From the NCBI RefSeq assembly GCF_016860545.1, contig NZ_BNEB01000005.1, positions 620,001 to 684,000 on the forward strand: a stretch of 64,000 nt of DNA. Reading direction: 5' to 3'. Below, in pieces: positions 8,575 through 17,590 of the stretch. A program made the translations under genes and the position numbers. The notes below the pieces were generated by a model. That model had not been told where the DNA came from, did not search any database, and saw only the letters and a list, made by a program, of their open reading frames with translations. The stretch is from Streptomyces asoensis. GTDB taxonomy: Bacteria; Actinomycetota; Actinomycetes; Streptomycetales; Streptomycetaceae. The first letter of the stretch is position 1. Each line of letters begins with the position of its first letter.

Positions 8575-9000
8575 ATGGTAAATCGCACGTCGATCATGCG
8601 GAATCTGGCCACCGTCGGCATTACGGCCGCCGCGGCCGTCGCCCTCTCGGCGGCGCCTTCGTCCGCCGGTACGGACGTTCGCGTCAGTTCATATGTCTGT
8701 ACCCATGTCGCCTGTGCGTACGAAGCGGCTGAAGCCTTCTTCATCTCCGACGGGGACGACTGGAAGGTGTGCGACCGTTACGCCGACGGTGACCGCGCCA
8801 AGATGTCCATCACCTTCGTCAACGACAACGGCAGCACCGAGACCGACTACCTGGACGCCACGGGCGGCGCCGGCTCCTGCGCGAAGGGTGGGGCCGGGGT
8901 CAACATCCCCGAGGGTCACAAGGTGACGGTCAAGGTCTGGCACCAGAACGGGGCCGTGGGGACGCCGCAGGACGTCGCCACCGCGACCGGCACCGCGTAG
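8575..9000 (+). CDS. Small secreted protein of unknown function
   Basis: This 141-residue precursor has an N-terminal basic region, a hydrophobic Ala-rich helix and a likely cut after SSAG or SAGT, giving about 110 mature residues. The mature part has four Cys (two early in SYVCTHVACAY, then VCDRYADGD and AGSCAKGG), consistent with two disulfides. The Asp- and Gly-rich loops suggest a small beta fold. AAGGATAC precedes the ATG. I recognise no family with confidence. It is divergent from the receptor kinase and ends at a strong hairpin. Confidence 0.7.
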   Translation: MVNRTSIMRNLATVGITAAAAVALSAAPSSAGTDVRVSSYVCTHVACAYEAAEAFFISDGDDWKVCDRYADGDRAKMSITFVNDNGSTETDYLDATGGAGSCAKGGAGVNIPEGHKVTVKVWHQNGAVGTPQDVATATGTA

Positions 9001-9025
9001 ACGCGGCCGGTTTTCGACCCGGCGT

Positions 9026-9060
9026 GCGGGCCGCGTGCCCTTGTGGGCGGCGCGGCCCGC
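9026..9060. terminator. Strong bidirectional hairpin terminator
   Basis: GCGGGCCGCG (9026-9035) pairs perfectly with CGCGGCCCGC (9051-9060). An inner GCCC-TTGT-GGGC stem extends it. It lies between the convergent secreted-protein gene and gdhA. Confidence 0.75.
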
Positions 9061-9072
9061 GCGGCCGTGGTG

Positions 9073-10419
9073 TCAGACGACCCCCTGCGCCGTCATCGCC
9101 TCCGCCACCCGCAGGAAGCCCGCGATGTTGGCGCCCAGGACGTAGTCGTCCGGGGTGCCCGCGTAGGTCTCGGCGGTGGCGCGGCACTGGGCGTGCACGC
9201 TCCGCATGACGGTGGCCAGCCGGGTCTCGGTCTGCTCGAAGGTCCACACGTCGCGAGAGGCGTTCTGCTGCATCTCCAGCGCGGAGGTGGCCACACCGCC
9301 CGCGTTGGCAGCCTTGCCGGGGCCGAACAGGACGCCCGCCTCCCGGAAGACCTCGATCGCCTCCGGGGTGCACGGCATGTTGGCGCCCTCGGCGATCGCG
9401 AGGACGCCGTTCTTCACCAGGACGCCCGCCTCCTGTCCGCCGAGTTCGTTCTGCGTGGCGCACGGCAGGGCGATGTCGCAGGGCACCTCGAAGACCGAGC
9501 CCCGGTCCGAGAACCGTGCGGTGGGCCTGGCCTCGGCGTAGGCCGACAGCCGGGCCCTGCGTACTTCCTTGACCGCCTTGAGCAGCTCCAGGTCGATGCC
9601 GTCCGGGTCGACGAGGTATCCGGAGGAGTCGGAGCAGGCCACGACGGTCCCGCCCAGCGCGTGCACCTTCTCGATCGCGTAGACCGCCACGTTCCCGGAG
9701 CCGGAGACCACGACCTTGCGGCCGTCGAAGTCCTGCCCGCGCGTGGCCAGCATCTCCTGCGCGAAGTACACCGCGCCGTAGCCGGTGGCCTCGGTGCGGG
9801 CCTGCGAGCCGCCCCAGGAGAGGCCCTTGCCGGTCAGGACGCCCGCCTCGAAGCGGTTGGTGATCCGCTTGTACTGGCCGAAGAGGTAGCCGATCTCGCG
9901 CCCGCCCACCCCGATGTCGCCCGCGGGGACGTCGGTGTGTTCGCCCAGATGCCGATACAGCTCGGTCATGAAGGCCTGGCAGAAGCGCATGACCTCGTGG
10001 TCGCTGCGGCCCTTGGGGTCGAAGTCCGAGCCGCCCTTGCCGCCGCCGATGGCCAGCCCGGTCAGGGCGTTCTTGAAGATCTGCTCGAAGCCCAGGAACT
10101 TCACGATGCCGAGGTTCACGCTGGGGTGGAAGCGCAGGCCGCCCTTGTAGGGGCCGAGCGCGCTGCTGAACTCGACCCGGTAGCCGCGGTTGACCTGCAC
10201 GCGCCCGGCGTCGTCCACCCACGGCACCCGGAACATCAGCTGCCGCTCGGGCTCGCACATCCGCTCGGGGATCAACGCGTCGACGTACTCGGGGTGCGCC
10301 TGCAAGGCCGGCGCCAGCGTGTGCAGCACCTCTCCCACCGCCTGGTGGAACTCGGTCTCCCCGGGATCGCGCCGGCAGACCTGTGCGTAGACGGCCTCGA
10401 TGTGAGCACTGGGATTCAT
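9073..10419 (-). CDS. gdhA: NADP-type glutamate dehydrogenase
   Basis: Hexameric-type GDH of 448 residues. It interconverts 2-oxoglutarate plus ammonium and glutamate in the cytoplasm, and in streptomycetes usually assimilates ammonium when it is plentiful. Motifs include GGLRFHPSVN, the glycine-rich GGGKGG with the substrate-binding Lys, and the Rossmann sequence VSGSGNVAVYA. The family length is about 450. I chose the ATG at 10419 (MNPSAHIEAVY) because homologous sequence starts there. The frame extends to a TTG at 10488 without good support. The gene is monocistronic, with a hairpin after the stop. Confidence 0.93.
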   Translation of the reverse strand: MNPSAHIEAVYAQVCRRDPGETEFHQAVGEVLHTLAPALQAHPEYVDALIPERMCEPERQLMFRVPWVDDAGRVQVNRGYRVEFSSALGPYKGGLRFHPSVNLGIVKFLGFEQIFKNALTGLAIGGGKGGSDFDPKGRSDHEVMRFCQAFMTELYRHLGEHTDVPAGDIGVGGREIGYLFGQYKRITNRFEAGVLTGKGLSWGGSQARTEATGYGAVYFAQEMLATRGQDFDGRKVVVSGSGNVAVYAIEKVHALGGTVVACSDSSGYLVDPDGIDLELLKAVKEVRRARLSAYAEARPTARFSDRGSVFEVPCDIALPCATQNELGGQEAGVLVKNGVLAIAEGANMPCTPEAIEVFREAGVLFGPGKAANAGGVATSALEMQQNASRDVWTFEQTETRLATVMRSVHAQCRATAETYAGTPDDYVLGANIAGFLRVAEAMTAQGVV

Positions 10420-10689
10420 GCGCGCCTGCTCTCCTGTGATCCGCCAGGCACTCACCTCGTCCGGCGTGCCTGGCCCGTGTTCTGACAACGAGTACGGACG
10501 ACAGGAGTCCCGGTGTCAGTGAAGATGGACACAGATGCCGGAACGCGGGGCCTCCCGCCGGGCGGGTCCGGCGCCGGGAGCCCGTACGGTCCGGACACGA
10601 AAAGGCGAACGGGTGTACGTAACAGGCCCGTTGGGACATAGGTTGTGGATCGAACTGCTCACGCCTCGGCTGAAAGACGGACGCCCCTC

Positions 10690-11505
10690 ATGACCGACCA
10701 TGTGACTTCGCCCGGACCAGCGGCTCATCAGAAGATCGACACATCGGTGCCGCACTCGGCCCGTATCTGGAACTACTGGCTCGGCGGGAAGGACAACTAC
10801 CCCGTCGACGAGCAGGCGGGCGACGCCTACACGGCCGTGTTCCCCGGCATCGTCACCATCGCCCGCAGCAGCCGTGCGTTCCTGCGCCGCAACATCACCT
10901 ACCTGGTCTCCGAGGCGGGCATCCGGCAGTTCCTGGACGTCGGTACCGGCCTGCCGACAGCCGAGAACACGCACGAGGTCGCCCAGCGGATCGCCCCCGC
11001 GTCGCGGATCGTCTACGTCGACAACGACCCGATGGTCCTGGCGCACGCCCGCGCGCTCCTCTACTCCACCGCCGAGGGCGCGACCTCGTACGTGGACGCC
11101 GACGTACTGGACCCCGAGCGCATCCTGGAGGCCGCCGCCGGCACGCTGGACCTCGGCCGTCCCACCGCTCTCATCCTGAGCAACATCCTGGGCCACATCG
11201 CCGACCACGACCGGGCCCGCTCCATCGTCACCACGCTGATGGCGGCGCTGCCGTCCGGGAGCTACCTCTCCGTCAACGACGGTTCGCGGGGCGTCGACCC
11301 GGTCTTCGAGGCGGCGCAGGACGCCTACAACGAGAGCGGCGCCGTGCCCTACAACCTCCGTACCGTCGAGGAGATCACGGCGTACTTCGACGGCCTGGAA
11401 CTCCTGGACCCCGGGGTCGTGTCGGTCCCGCTCTGGCGGCCCGAAGGCACCTCCCCCGCCCCGGACGTCATCGGCGAACACGGCGGTCTCGCCCGCAAGC
11501 CGTGA
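10690..11505 (+). CDS. SAV2177-type SAM-dependent methyltransferase (Methyltransf_19/DUF574)
   Basis: This 271-residue protein is of a type expanded in Streptomyces. The N-terminal signature ARIWNYWLGGKDNYPVD is diagnostic. The SAM site is FLDVGTGLPT with acidic strand IVYVDNDP, and the tail has the typical GLELLDPGVV. Members are predicted methyltransferases with unknown substrates. The ATG at 10690 begins the conserved region; an in-frame GTG at 10645 is an alternative. The gene is divergent from gdhA across 270 bases in which I see no clear element. It ends at a strong hairpin. Confidence 0.87.
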   Translation: MTDHVTSPGPAAHQKIDTSVPHSARIWNYWLGGKDNYPVDEQAGDAYTAVFPGIVTIARSSRAFLRRNITYLVSEAGIRQFLDVGTGLPTAENTHEVAQRIAPASRIVYVDNDPMVLAHARALLYSTAEGATSYVDADVLDPERILEAAAGTLDLGRPTALILSNILGHIADHDRARSIVTTLMAALPSGSYLSVNDGSRGVDPVFEAAQDAYNESGAVPYNLRTVEEITAYFDGLELLDPGVVSVPLWRPEGTSPAPDVIGEHGGLARKP

Positions 11506-11551
11506 CCGGCGCCCCTGCCGCCGCCCCGGCCGAAGGGCCCTGATGTCCGTC

Positions 11552-11585
11552 CCGCCGCACCGGTCCGTCACGACCGGTGCGGCGG
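11552..11585 (+). terminator. Perfect 14-bp hairpin terminator
   Basis: CCGCCGCACCGGTC and its exact reverse complement surround a 6-base loop. It sits 46 bases after the methyltransferase stop and before the riboswitch promoter, separating the two units. Confidence 0.75.
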
Positions 11586-11610
11586 ACCCGTTCCGGCCCT
11601 CGGGCCGATA

Positions 11611-11640
11611 TTGACGGACAATGTGAGTACTACGTAAGGT
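11611..11640 (+). promoter_or_regulatory. Promoter of the SAM-IV operon
   Basis: TTGACG (11611-11616) and TAAGGT (11635-11640) are separated by 18 bases. Transcription should begin near 11647, exactly at the 5' edge of the riboswitch. Confidence 0.6.
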
Positions 11641-11647
11641 CGGCAAC

Positions 11648-11755
11648 GGCATTGAGTGTCAGCGTCAAGCCCTGGCTCGCTGACCGGCAACCCTCCCACG
11701 CGGTGGGGTGCTCCAGGTGAAAGCCCGGCGGAGTCACCGACTCCGCAAGCGCGTG
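11648..11755 (+). ncRNA. SAM-IV riboswitch
   Basis: The segment matches the actinobacterial SAM-IV aptamer in order and sequence. A GTCAGCG/CGCTGAC stem encloses the conserved TCAAGCC..GGCT loop. Then come CCGGCAACCCTCC, the CGCGGTGGGGTGCTCCAGGTGA core, and a perfect GCGGAGTC/GACTCCGC hairpin. A downstream CAAGCGCG can pair with ACGCGG to form the pseudoknot. SAM binding normally lowers expression of sulfur-metabolism genes. A GGCCC/GGGCC hairpin at 11755-11771 follows and could be part of the expression platform. Confidence 0.87.
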
Positions 11756-11790
11756 GCCCCGTTCGAGGGCCTGAGAGGTGGAGGAGCAGC

Positions 11791-11907
11791 GTGCGGCACT
11801 GCGGCGACCTGACTGCCCCGATCACCACCACGGCACCGTTCTCCGGCTTCTCCCGCCGTCGCCACATCGATCTGCGGCGTTCCGCCAGCTGTCTGTGTCA
11901 GGGCTGA
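11791..11907 (+). CDS. Short Cys-containing leader peptide
   Basis: This 38-residue open frame starts at GTG, with GGAGGAG four bases upstream. Its C-terminal half RRRHIDLRRSASCLCQG fits the actinobacterial leader peptides (RRHVDLxR..Cys-rich end) found before sulfur-assimilation genes. Those are thought to act by ribosome stalling at Cys codons. Here two Cys codons (residues 34 and 36) lie just before the stop, and a further Cys is at residue 4. It lies between the riboswitch and the transporter, so the operon may sense both SAM and cysteine. Bases 11908-12109 hold no gene; they would contain the attenuator, but I see no single decisive hairpin there. Confidence 0.7.
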   Translation: MRHCGDLTAPITTTAPFSGFSRRRHIDLRRSASCLCQG

Positions 11908-12109
11908 TCACGCCCTTCCCCACCGGCTGACCCCCGCCCACCGCGCGGTCACGCCGTCGTCGGCGCATTCGTCGACACCACCTCCCCCGGACAGTTCTGA
12001 GCAGTGCCGCCCGTGGCCACCCGTGCCCGGCCGGCACCGTCCGCGCATCGCCATGCCCTGGCTCGGCCCCGGCAGGTGCGCGGTGACCTTGGAGTAGGAG
12101 AACCATCCC

Positions 12110-13732
12110 GTGATTGCGCATCCGGATTCCCGTACCCGCCGCTGGGCGGCGCTCGCCGCGCTGGTGAGCGGCAGCCTGCTGCTCGGCGCCTGCTCGTCCG
12201 CCGACGGCGGCACCTCCACCGGCGACGGCGGCCGCCCGAAGCCGGGCGGCACCCTGACCTTCGCGGTGAGCTCCGACGCCGGCTGCGCGGACCCGCAGCA
12301 GGTGGGCAGCAACGACACCATCTACTCCCTGCGCCAGGTCGTCGACTCGCTGACCGACCAGGACCCGAAGACGGGCAGGATCGTGCCGTGGCTCGCCAAG
12401 AGCTGGGAGGTCAGCGCGGACGCCACGACGTTCACGTTCCACCTGAGATCCGGGGTGACCTTCAGTGACGGCAGCGCGCTGACCGCACACGTGGTGAAGG
12501 ACAACTTCGACGCCGTCCCGGAACTCGGCGCGCTCGGCACACTGGCCCAGGGCTACCTGAGCGGCGTGGAGAGCACCACCGCCGTGGACCCGCTGACGGT
12601 CCGGGTCCGATTCAAGCAGCCCAACGCCCAGTTCCTCCAGGCCACGGCGACCCACTCGCTCGGCATCGAGTCGTCGGCGAGCGCCAAGCAGAGCCCGCAG
12701 ACCAAGTGCAGCAAGGGCGTCGTCGGTTCCGGGCCGTTCGTCCTGAACGGCTATGTGCAGAACCGGTCGATCACCTTGGCCAAGCGCGCAGGGTACGCCT
12801 GGGGCTCCTCGCTGTGGACCAAGAAGGGCGAGGCCTACCTGGACAAGCTGGTGTTCAAGGTGGTGCCCGAGGCGGGCGTGCGCAGCGGCAGCCTCCAGTC
12901 CGGCCAGGTGGACGCGATCGGCAGCGTCGGCAAGGCCAACGAGGCCGCTCTGCAAGGCGGTACGGTCGCATTGCAGCAACGGGCCAACCCGGGCGTCGTG
13001 TTCAACCTCGGCCTCAACAACTCCCGGCCGCTGCTGAAGGACACGAAGGTGCGTCAGGCGATCCTGGCCGCCGTCGACCGGCAGCAGATCGTCGACGCCG
13101 TCTTCCCGACCGGCACCCGCCCGGCGACCAGCATCCTGGCGCACACCACACCGGACTACACCGACCTCGGCAAGGATCTGGCGTTCGACGAGGCCAAGGC
13201 GAAGTCCCTGCTGGACTCGGCGGGTTGGAGGACGAACGGCGACGGCGTCCGCGTCAAGGACGGCAAGAAGCTGAGCCTGACCGTCAAGTGGTTCGCCAAC
13301 GCCGCCACCAACCAGCCCGCGCTGGAGCTCGTCCAGCAGCAGCTCAAGGCCGTCGGCATCGACGTGGTGCTCAAGCAGCTCCAGATCACCCAGTTCTCCC
13401 CGACCTTGCAGTCGGGCGACTTCGACGCGGTGTGGGGCAACGTGACCCGCGCCGACCCGGACATCCTGCGCAGCTCCTACTCGACCCTGCTGGCCGACTT
13501 CTACCACCTGCCCGCCGGTCCGCTGGACACCGTGCTGACCCGGCAGGCCGCGACGACCGACGCGGCCCGGCGCAAGCAACTGGTCGCCCAGGCGCAGACG
13601 TTGATCGTGCAGAACGCCTACGTCGTACCCGTGGTGGAGCTCCAGACGCAGCTGGGTATGGCGAAGAAGGTGCACGACCTCGCCTTCGACGCCTCCAGCC
13701 GGGTCCAGCTGCACGACACCTGGATCGGATAG
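12110..13732 (+). CDS. ABC transporter substrate-binding lipoprotein (SBP family 5)
   Basis: This 540-residue protein is an extracytoplasmic receptor of the peptide/nickel/opine class. A lipoprotein signal ends in LLLGAC with Cys28. The body has family-5 signatures such as KPGGTLTFAVSSDAG, SWEVSADATTFTFHLR and VRQAILAAVDRQQIVDAVF. A GTG start follows GGAGTAGGAG. It is the first transporter gene behind the SAM-IV riboswitch and leader peptide. The ligand is probably a sulfur compound given that control and the monooxygenase downstream; this is inference. Confidence 0.9.
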   Translation: MIAHPDSRTRRWAALAALVSGSLLLGACSSADGGTSTGDGGRPKPGGTLTFAVSSDAGCADPQQVGSNDTIYSLRQVVDSLTDQDPKTGRIVPWLAKSWEVSADATTFTFHLRSGVTFSDGSALTAHVVKDNFDAVPELGALGTLAQGYLSGVESTTAVDPLTVRVRFKQPNAQFLQATATHSLGIESSASAKQSPQTKCSKGVVGSGPFVLNGYVQNRSITLAKRAGYAWGSSLWTKKGEAYLDKLVFKVVPEAGVRSGSLQSGQVDAIGSVGKANEAALQGGTVALQQRANPGVVFNLGLNNSRPLLKDTKVRQAILAAVDRQQIVDAVFPTGTRPATSILAHTTPDYTDLGKDLAFDEAKAKSLLDSAGWRTNGDGVRVKDGKKLSLTVKWFANAATNQPALELVQQQLKAVGIDVVLKQLQITQFSPTLQSGDFDAVWGNVTRADPDILRSSYSTLLADFYHLPAGPLDTVLTRQAATTDAARRKQLVAQAQTLIVQNAYVVPVVELQTQLGMAKKVHDLAFDASSRVQLHDTWIG

Positions 13733-13740
13733 CGGCCGGC

Positions 13741-14700
13741 ATGCGTCTCTACGTGGCCAAACGACTCGCACAAGCACTCGGGGTGCTGTGGGCGGCCTAC
13801 ACCGTCTCCTTCCTCGTGCTGGACTTCCTGCCCGGTGATCCCGTCTCCGCGATGGCCGGGGCCGGCGCCGACACCGGCCAGGTCGATCCCGCCCGGCTCG
13901 CGGCCCTGCGGCACGCGTACGGCTTCGACAAGCCGGTGCTCGCGCAGTACGCCGACCACCTCGGCAGAGCGGTGCGCGGCGACTTCGGCGACTCGGTGTC
14001 CACCGGCCGGCCGGTGACGTCGACCCTGGCCGACGCGCTGCCGCAGACACTCCAGCTGACCGGCGCCGCGCTGCTGCTCGCGGTGCTCCTCGGCGGCGGA
14101 CTGGCGGTGGCGGCGACGTACACCGGCCGGCGGTGGCTGCGGCAACTGCTGCTGTCGTTGCCGCCGCTGGGCGTGTCCGTACCGACCTTCTGGGTCGGGC
14201 TGGTGCTCGTCGAGCTCTTCTCCTTCCGGACGCGCCTGTTCCCCGCGTTCGGCAACGACGGACCGCGCGGCCTGGTGCTGCCGGCCGTGACCCTCGCGAT
14301 CCCGACCGGCGCCCTGGTCGCACAGGTCCTGGCCAAGAGCCTGTTCACGGCGCTCGACCAGGCCTACGTCGAGACCGCCCGCGCCAAGGGCGCCGGGCGG
14401 CTGCGGATCCATCTGCGGCACGCGCTGCGCAACGCCTCCCTGCCCGCCCTGACGGTCGTCGGACTGCTGGCGGGCCAGCTGATCGCCGGTTCGGTCGTCG
14501 TCGAGACGGTGTTCTCGCGCGACGGCCTGGGCCGGGTCACCGCCGCCGCGGTCACGGTGCAGGACATCCCGCTCGTCCAGGGGGTCGTGGTGTTCGGCGC
14601 GCTGATCTTCGTGGCGGCCAACCTGGTCGTCGATCTCGTCTACCCGTTGCTCGACCCGCGGATCGTGGTGGCCCCGGGCAGGAAGGTGCGTCTCGCATGA
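13741..14700 (+). CDS. ABC transporter permease, DppB type
   Basis: This inner-membrane permease has 319 residues. It opens with the family hallmark MRLYVAKRLAQALGVLWAAY and LPGDPV. It has about six transmembrane segments and the coupling (EAA) loop ARAKGAGRLRIHLRHALRNA. It starts eight bases after the binding-protein stop and ends in an ATGA overlap with the second permease. Confidence 0.9.
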   Translation: MRLYVAKRLAQALGVLWAAYTVSFLVLDFLPGDPVSAMAGAGADTGQVDPARLAALRHAYGFDKPVLAQYADHLGRAVRGDFGDSVSTGRPVTSTLADALPQTLQLTGAALLLAVLLGGGLAVAATYTGRRWLRQLLLSLPPLGVSVPTFWVGLVLVELFSFRTRLFPAFGNDGPRGLVLPAVTLAIPTGALVAQVLAKSLFTALDQAYVETARAKGAGRLRIHLRHALRNASLPALTVVGLLAGQLIAGSVVVETVFSRDGLGRVTAAAVTVQDIPLVQGVVVFGALIFVAANLVVDLVYPLLDPRIVVAPGRKVRLA

Positions 14701-15686
14701 GCCGGAGTCTCGCCGACGGTTCCGCAGCCACGGACACCGAGGCGGCACGGGCGGCCGGAGCCGCCACGACCGCCGGGGCCGAGGCCGCGGCCGGCCCGCT
14801 GCGGCCGGTGGATCCCGTCACCGATCCGAGCCCCGGCGGGGTCGCCGGACGCGGCGCCGGAGCGCAGCAGGTCCTGCGCTTCCTGCTGGCCCGGCCCGGA
14901 CTGCTGCTCTCGGTCCTGGTGCTGGCGCTCGTGGTGCTGGCCGCGTTCCGGCCCGGTCTGTTCACCTCGCTGGACCCCCTGCACGGGGTGCCCTCGGAGA
15001 ACTTCCGCGGCCCGGGCGGCGGGCACTGGTTCGGCACCGACGAGCTGGGCCGTGACGTCTTCTCACGGGTCGTGCACGGTGCGCAGCTCTCGCTGAAGGC
15101 GACCCTCATCGCGGTGGGCTTCGCATTCGTGGTCGGCGGGATCATCGGTCTGGTCGCCGGGTTCGTGGGGCGCTGGGTCGAGGACGTGCTGATGCGCTTC
15201 GTCGACGTGCTGCTGTCGATCCCGTCGCTGTTCCTGTCCCTCGCCCTGGTCACCGCGCTGGGCTACGGGACGGTGAAGGTGGCGGTCGCGGTCGGCATCG
15301 CCAGCGTCGCCGGTTTCGCCCGGGTGACGCGCGCCGAGGTGCTGCGGGTGCGGCAGGCGGTGTTCGTCGAGGCGTCGCGGTCCTGCGGCGCCCGCTGGTA
15401 CTCGGTACTGGGCCGGCACGTGCTGCCCAACGCGGCGGGTCCGGTGATCGTGCTCGCGACCCTCGAGTTCGGCTCTGCCGTCCTCGCCGTGTCCTCGCTG
15501 AGCTTCCTCGGCTACGGGGCGCCGCCGCCCGCGCCGGAGTGGGGCACGCTGATCTCCGACGGGCGCAACTACCTGGCCAACGCCTGGTGGCTCACCGTGC
15601 TGCCCGGCCTCGCGATCGCGGCGACGGGCCTCGCCACCAACCGCGTCGCCCGGGCGCTGGACGGCGAATGGTCGCGCCGGCGATGA
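14697..15686 (+). CDS. ABC transporter permease, DppC type
   Basis: This second permease has 329 residues. An Ala/Thr-rich cytoplasmic tail of about 55 residues precedes the first membrane helix. GTDELGRDVFSRVVHGAQLS is the DppC-family signature, and the EAA-like loop reads VEASRSCGARWYSVLGRHVL. It overlaps its neighbours by ATGA on both sides (14697-14700 and 15683-15686), so the transporter is translated as one coupled unit. Confidence 0.9.
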   Translation: MSRSLADGSAATDTEAARAAGAATTAGAEAAAGPLRPVDPVTDPSPGGVAGRGAGAQQVLRFLLARPGLLLSVLVLALVVLAAFRPGLFTSLDPLHGVPSENFRGPGGGHWFGTDELGRDVFSRVVHGAQLSLKATLIAVGFAFVVGGIIGLVAGFVGRWVEDVLMRFVDVLLSIPSLFLSLALVTALGYGTVKVAVAVGIASVAGFARVTRAEVLRVRQAVFVEASRSCGARWYSVLGRHVLPNAAGPVIVLATLEFGSAVLAVSSLSFLGYGAPPPAPEWGTLISDGRNYLANAWWLTVLPGLAIAATGLATNRVARALDGEWSRRR

Positions 15687-17590
15687 CCGGCCCCGCGACG
15701 AACGGACCCGCGGCGAACCGGACCGGGACCGACCGACCCGAGACGACGGAGCAGCAGGTGCCCGACGAAACCGTGCAGGACCGGCAGGTGCCCGGCACGC
15801 CCGCGCCCCACCGGGCAGTACTCGATGCGCCCGGGGAAGCCCGGCCGGGGTCCGGGGAGCACGCCACGGACCGGCCCGCGTCCGGGGCACCCGCACCCGG
15901 CGAGGCCGTGGGGAAGGAGCACCCGCTGCTGGAGGTGCGGGATCTGTCGGTGTCGTACCGCACGCGTGGCGGCACCGTGCGGGCGGTGCGGGGCGTCGAC
16001 CTCGACGTGTGGCCGGGGCAGATCACCGCGGTGGTGGGCGAGTCGGGTTCCGGGAAGAGTACGACCGCGCACGCGATCACCCGGCTGCTGGCCGCCAATG
16101 CCCACGTCGACGCCGGTACGGTCAGCTTCGGCCGCCACGATCTCACCGCGCTGTCCGAACGCGAGCTGCGTACCGTACGCGGCGCGCGGATCGGGCTGGT
16201 GCCCCAGGACCCGACGGTGTCGCTCAACCCCGTCAAACGCGTCGGTGAGCAGGTCGCCGAGGTGCTGCGCATCCACGGGCTGGCGACCCGGCGCTCCGCA
16301 CCGGCGGCCGCGATCGCCGTCCTGGAGCGGGCCGGACTGCCCGACGCCGCGGTCCGCGCCCGGCAGTACCCGCACGAGCTGTCCGGCGGGATGCGCCAAC
16401 GGGCCCTGATCGCGGTCGCGATCGCCGCCGGTCCGGAGCTGATCATCGCCGACGAGCCGACGAGCGCCCTGGACGTCACCGTGCAGCGCGTCATCCTCGA
16501 CCACCTCCAGCACCTCACCGAGGAGTCCGGCACCGCCGTCCTGCTGGTGACGCACGATCTCGGGGTGGCCGCCGACCGCGCCCAGCGGATCGTCGTCATG
16601 TCCGAGGGGCAGGTCGTGGAGGCAGGCCCCACCCGGGAGGTCCTGGAGAACCCGCGGCACGCGTACACCCGGCGGCTGCTGGCCGCCGCGCCCAGCCTGG
16701 CCACGGCCCGCCCGCGCCCCACCGGTCCCACCGGCCCCGCGGACACGCCGGCTCCCGGTACGGCCCCGCTCGTGGAGGTCCGCAACCTGGTCAAGGAGTT
16801 CCGGCTGCCCGCGGCCGGCGGCGGGGCCCGCACCCTGCGCGCGGTCGACGACGTCAGCCTCACCCTGCACCGCGGCCGGACGCTCGCCCTGGTCGGGGAG
16901 TCCGGCTCCGGGAAGTCGACCACCGCGCGCCTGGTCCTGCGGCTGGCCGAACCGAGCGCCGGGAGCGTCCTGTTCGACGGCGCCGACGTGACGACCGCCC
17001 GCGGGGCGCGGACCCGGGAGCTGCGCCGGCGGGCCCAGCTCGTCTACCAGAACCCGTACGCCTCGCTCGATCCCCGGTTCTCCATCGGGGAGGTGATCAC
17101 CGAGCCGCTGCGGGCGTTCCGGGTCGGCGACCGAGCCTCGCGGCTCGCCCGGGCGCGGGAACTGCTCGGCAAGGTGGCGCTGCCCGCCTCCGTCCTGGAC
17201 CGTCGCCCGGCCGAACTCTCCGGCGGGCAGCGGCAGCGGGTCGCCATCGCGCGCGCCCTCGCGCTCTCGCCGGACCTGGTGGTGTGCGACGAGCCCGTGT
17301 CGGCGCTCGACGTGTCCGTCCAGGCCCAGGTCCTCGACCTGCTCGCCGAACTCCAGGCCGACACCGGGGTGGCGTACCTCTTCATCTCGCACGATCTGGC
17401 CGTCGTACGCCAGATCGCCCACCGGGTCGCCGTCATGCGGTCCGGCCGCATCGTCGAGACGGGCACCGCCGAGGAGTTGTTCACCCGTCCCCGCCACGAC
17501 TACACCCGCGAACTGCTCGCGGCGATCCCCGGCGGCCGCCACGCGCCGTCCGGGGCCGCCGCGTCATCCGAAACCGAGGAGCTCATATGA
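15683..17590 (+). CDS. Fused double ABC ATPase (DppD-DppF type)
   Basis: This 635-residue protein has two complete nucleotide-binding domains. After a non-conserved N-terminal stretch of about 75 residues, the first shows Walker A GESGSGKSTTAH, signature LSGGMRQR and Walker B LIIADEPTSALD. The second shows GESGSGKSTTAR, LSGGQRQR and LVVCDEPVSALD. Both look catalytically complete. The start is the ATG in the ATGA overlap with the permease; an upstream ATG at 15668 is less likely. It powers the importer encoded by the previous three genes. Confidence 0.9.
   Translation: MTGPATNGPAANRTGTDRPETTEQQVPDETVQDRQVPGTPAPHRAVLDAPGEARPGSGEHATDRPASGAPAPGEAVGKEHPLLEVRDLSVSYRTRGGTVRAVRGVDLDVWPGQITAVVGESGSGKSTTAHAITRLLAANAHVDAGTVSFGRHDLTALSERELRTVRGARIGLVPQDPTVSLNPVKRVGEQVAEVLRIHGLATRRSAPAAAIAVLERAGLPDAAVRARQYPHELSGGMRQRALIAVAIAAGPELIIADEPTSALDVTVQRVILDHLQHLTEESGTAVLLVTHDLGVAADRAQRIVVMSEGQVVEAGPTREVLENPRHAYTRRLLAAAPSLATARPRPTGPTGPADTPAPGTAPLVEVRNLVKEFRLPAAGGGARTLRAVDDVSLTLHRGRTLALVGESGSGKSTTARLVLRLAEPSAGSVLFDGADVTTARGARTRELRRRAQLVYQNPYASLDPRFSIGEVITEPLRAFRVGDRASRLARARELLGKVALPASVLDRRPAELSGGQRQRVAIARALALSPDLVVCDEPVSALDVSVQAQVLDLLAELQADTGVAYLFISHDLAVVRQIAHRVAVMRSGRIVETGTAEELFTRPRHDYTRELLAAIPGGRHAPSGAAASSETEELI

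Noticed and set aside
11822..14323. 833-codon minus-strand open frame opposite the transporter genes
   Set aside because: Arg/Gly-rich translation without motifs; the plus strand carries a conserved ABC system.
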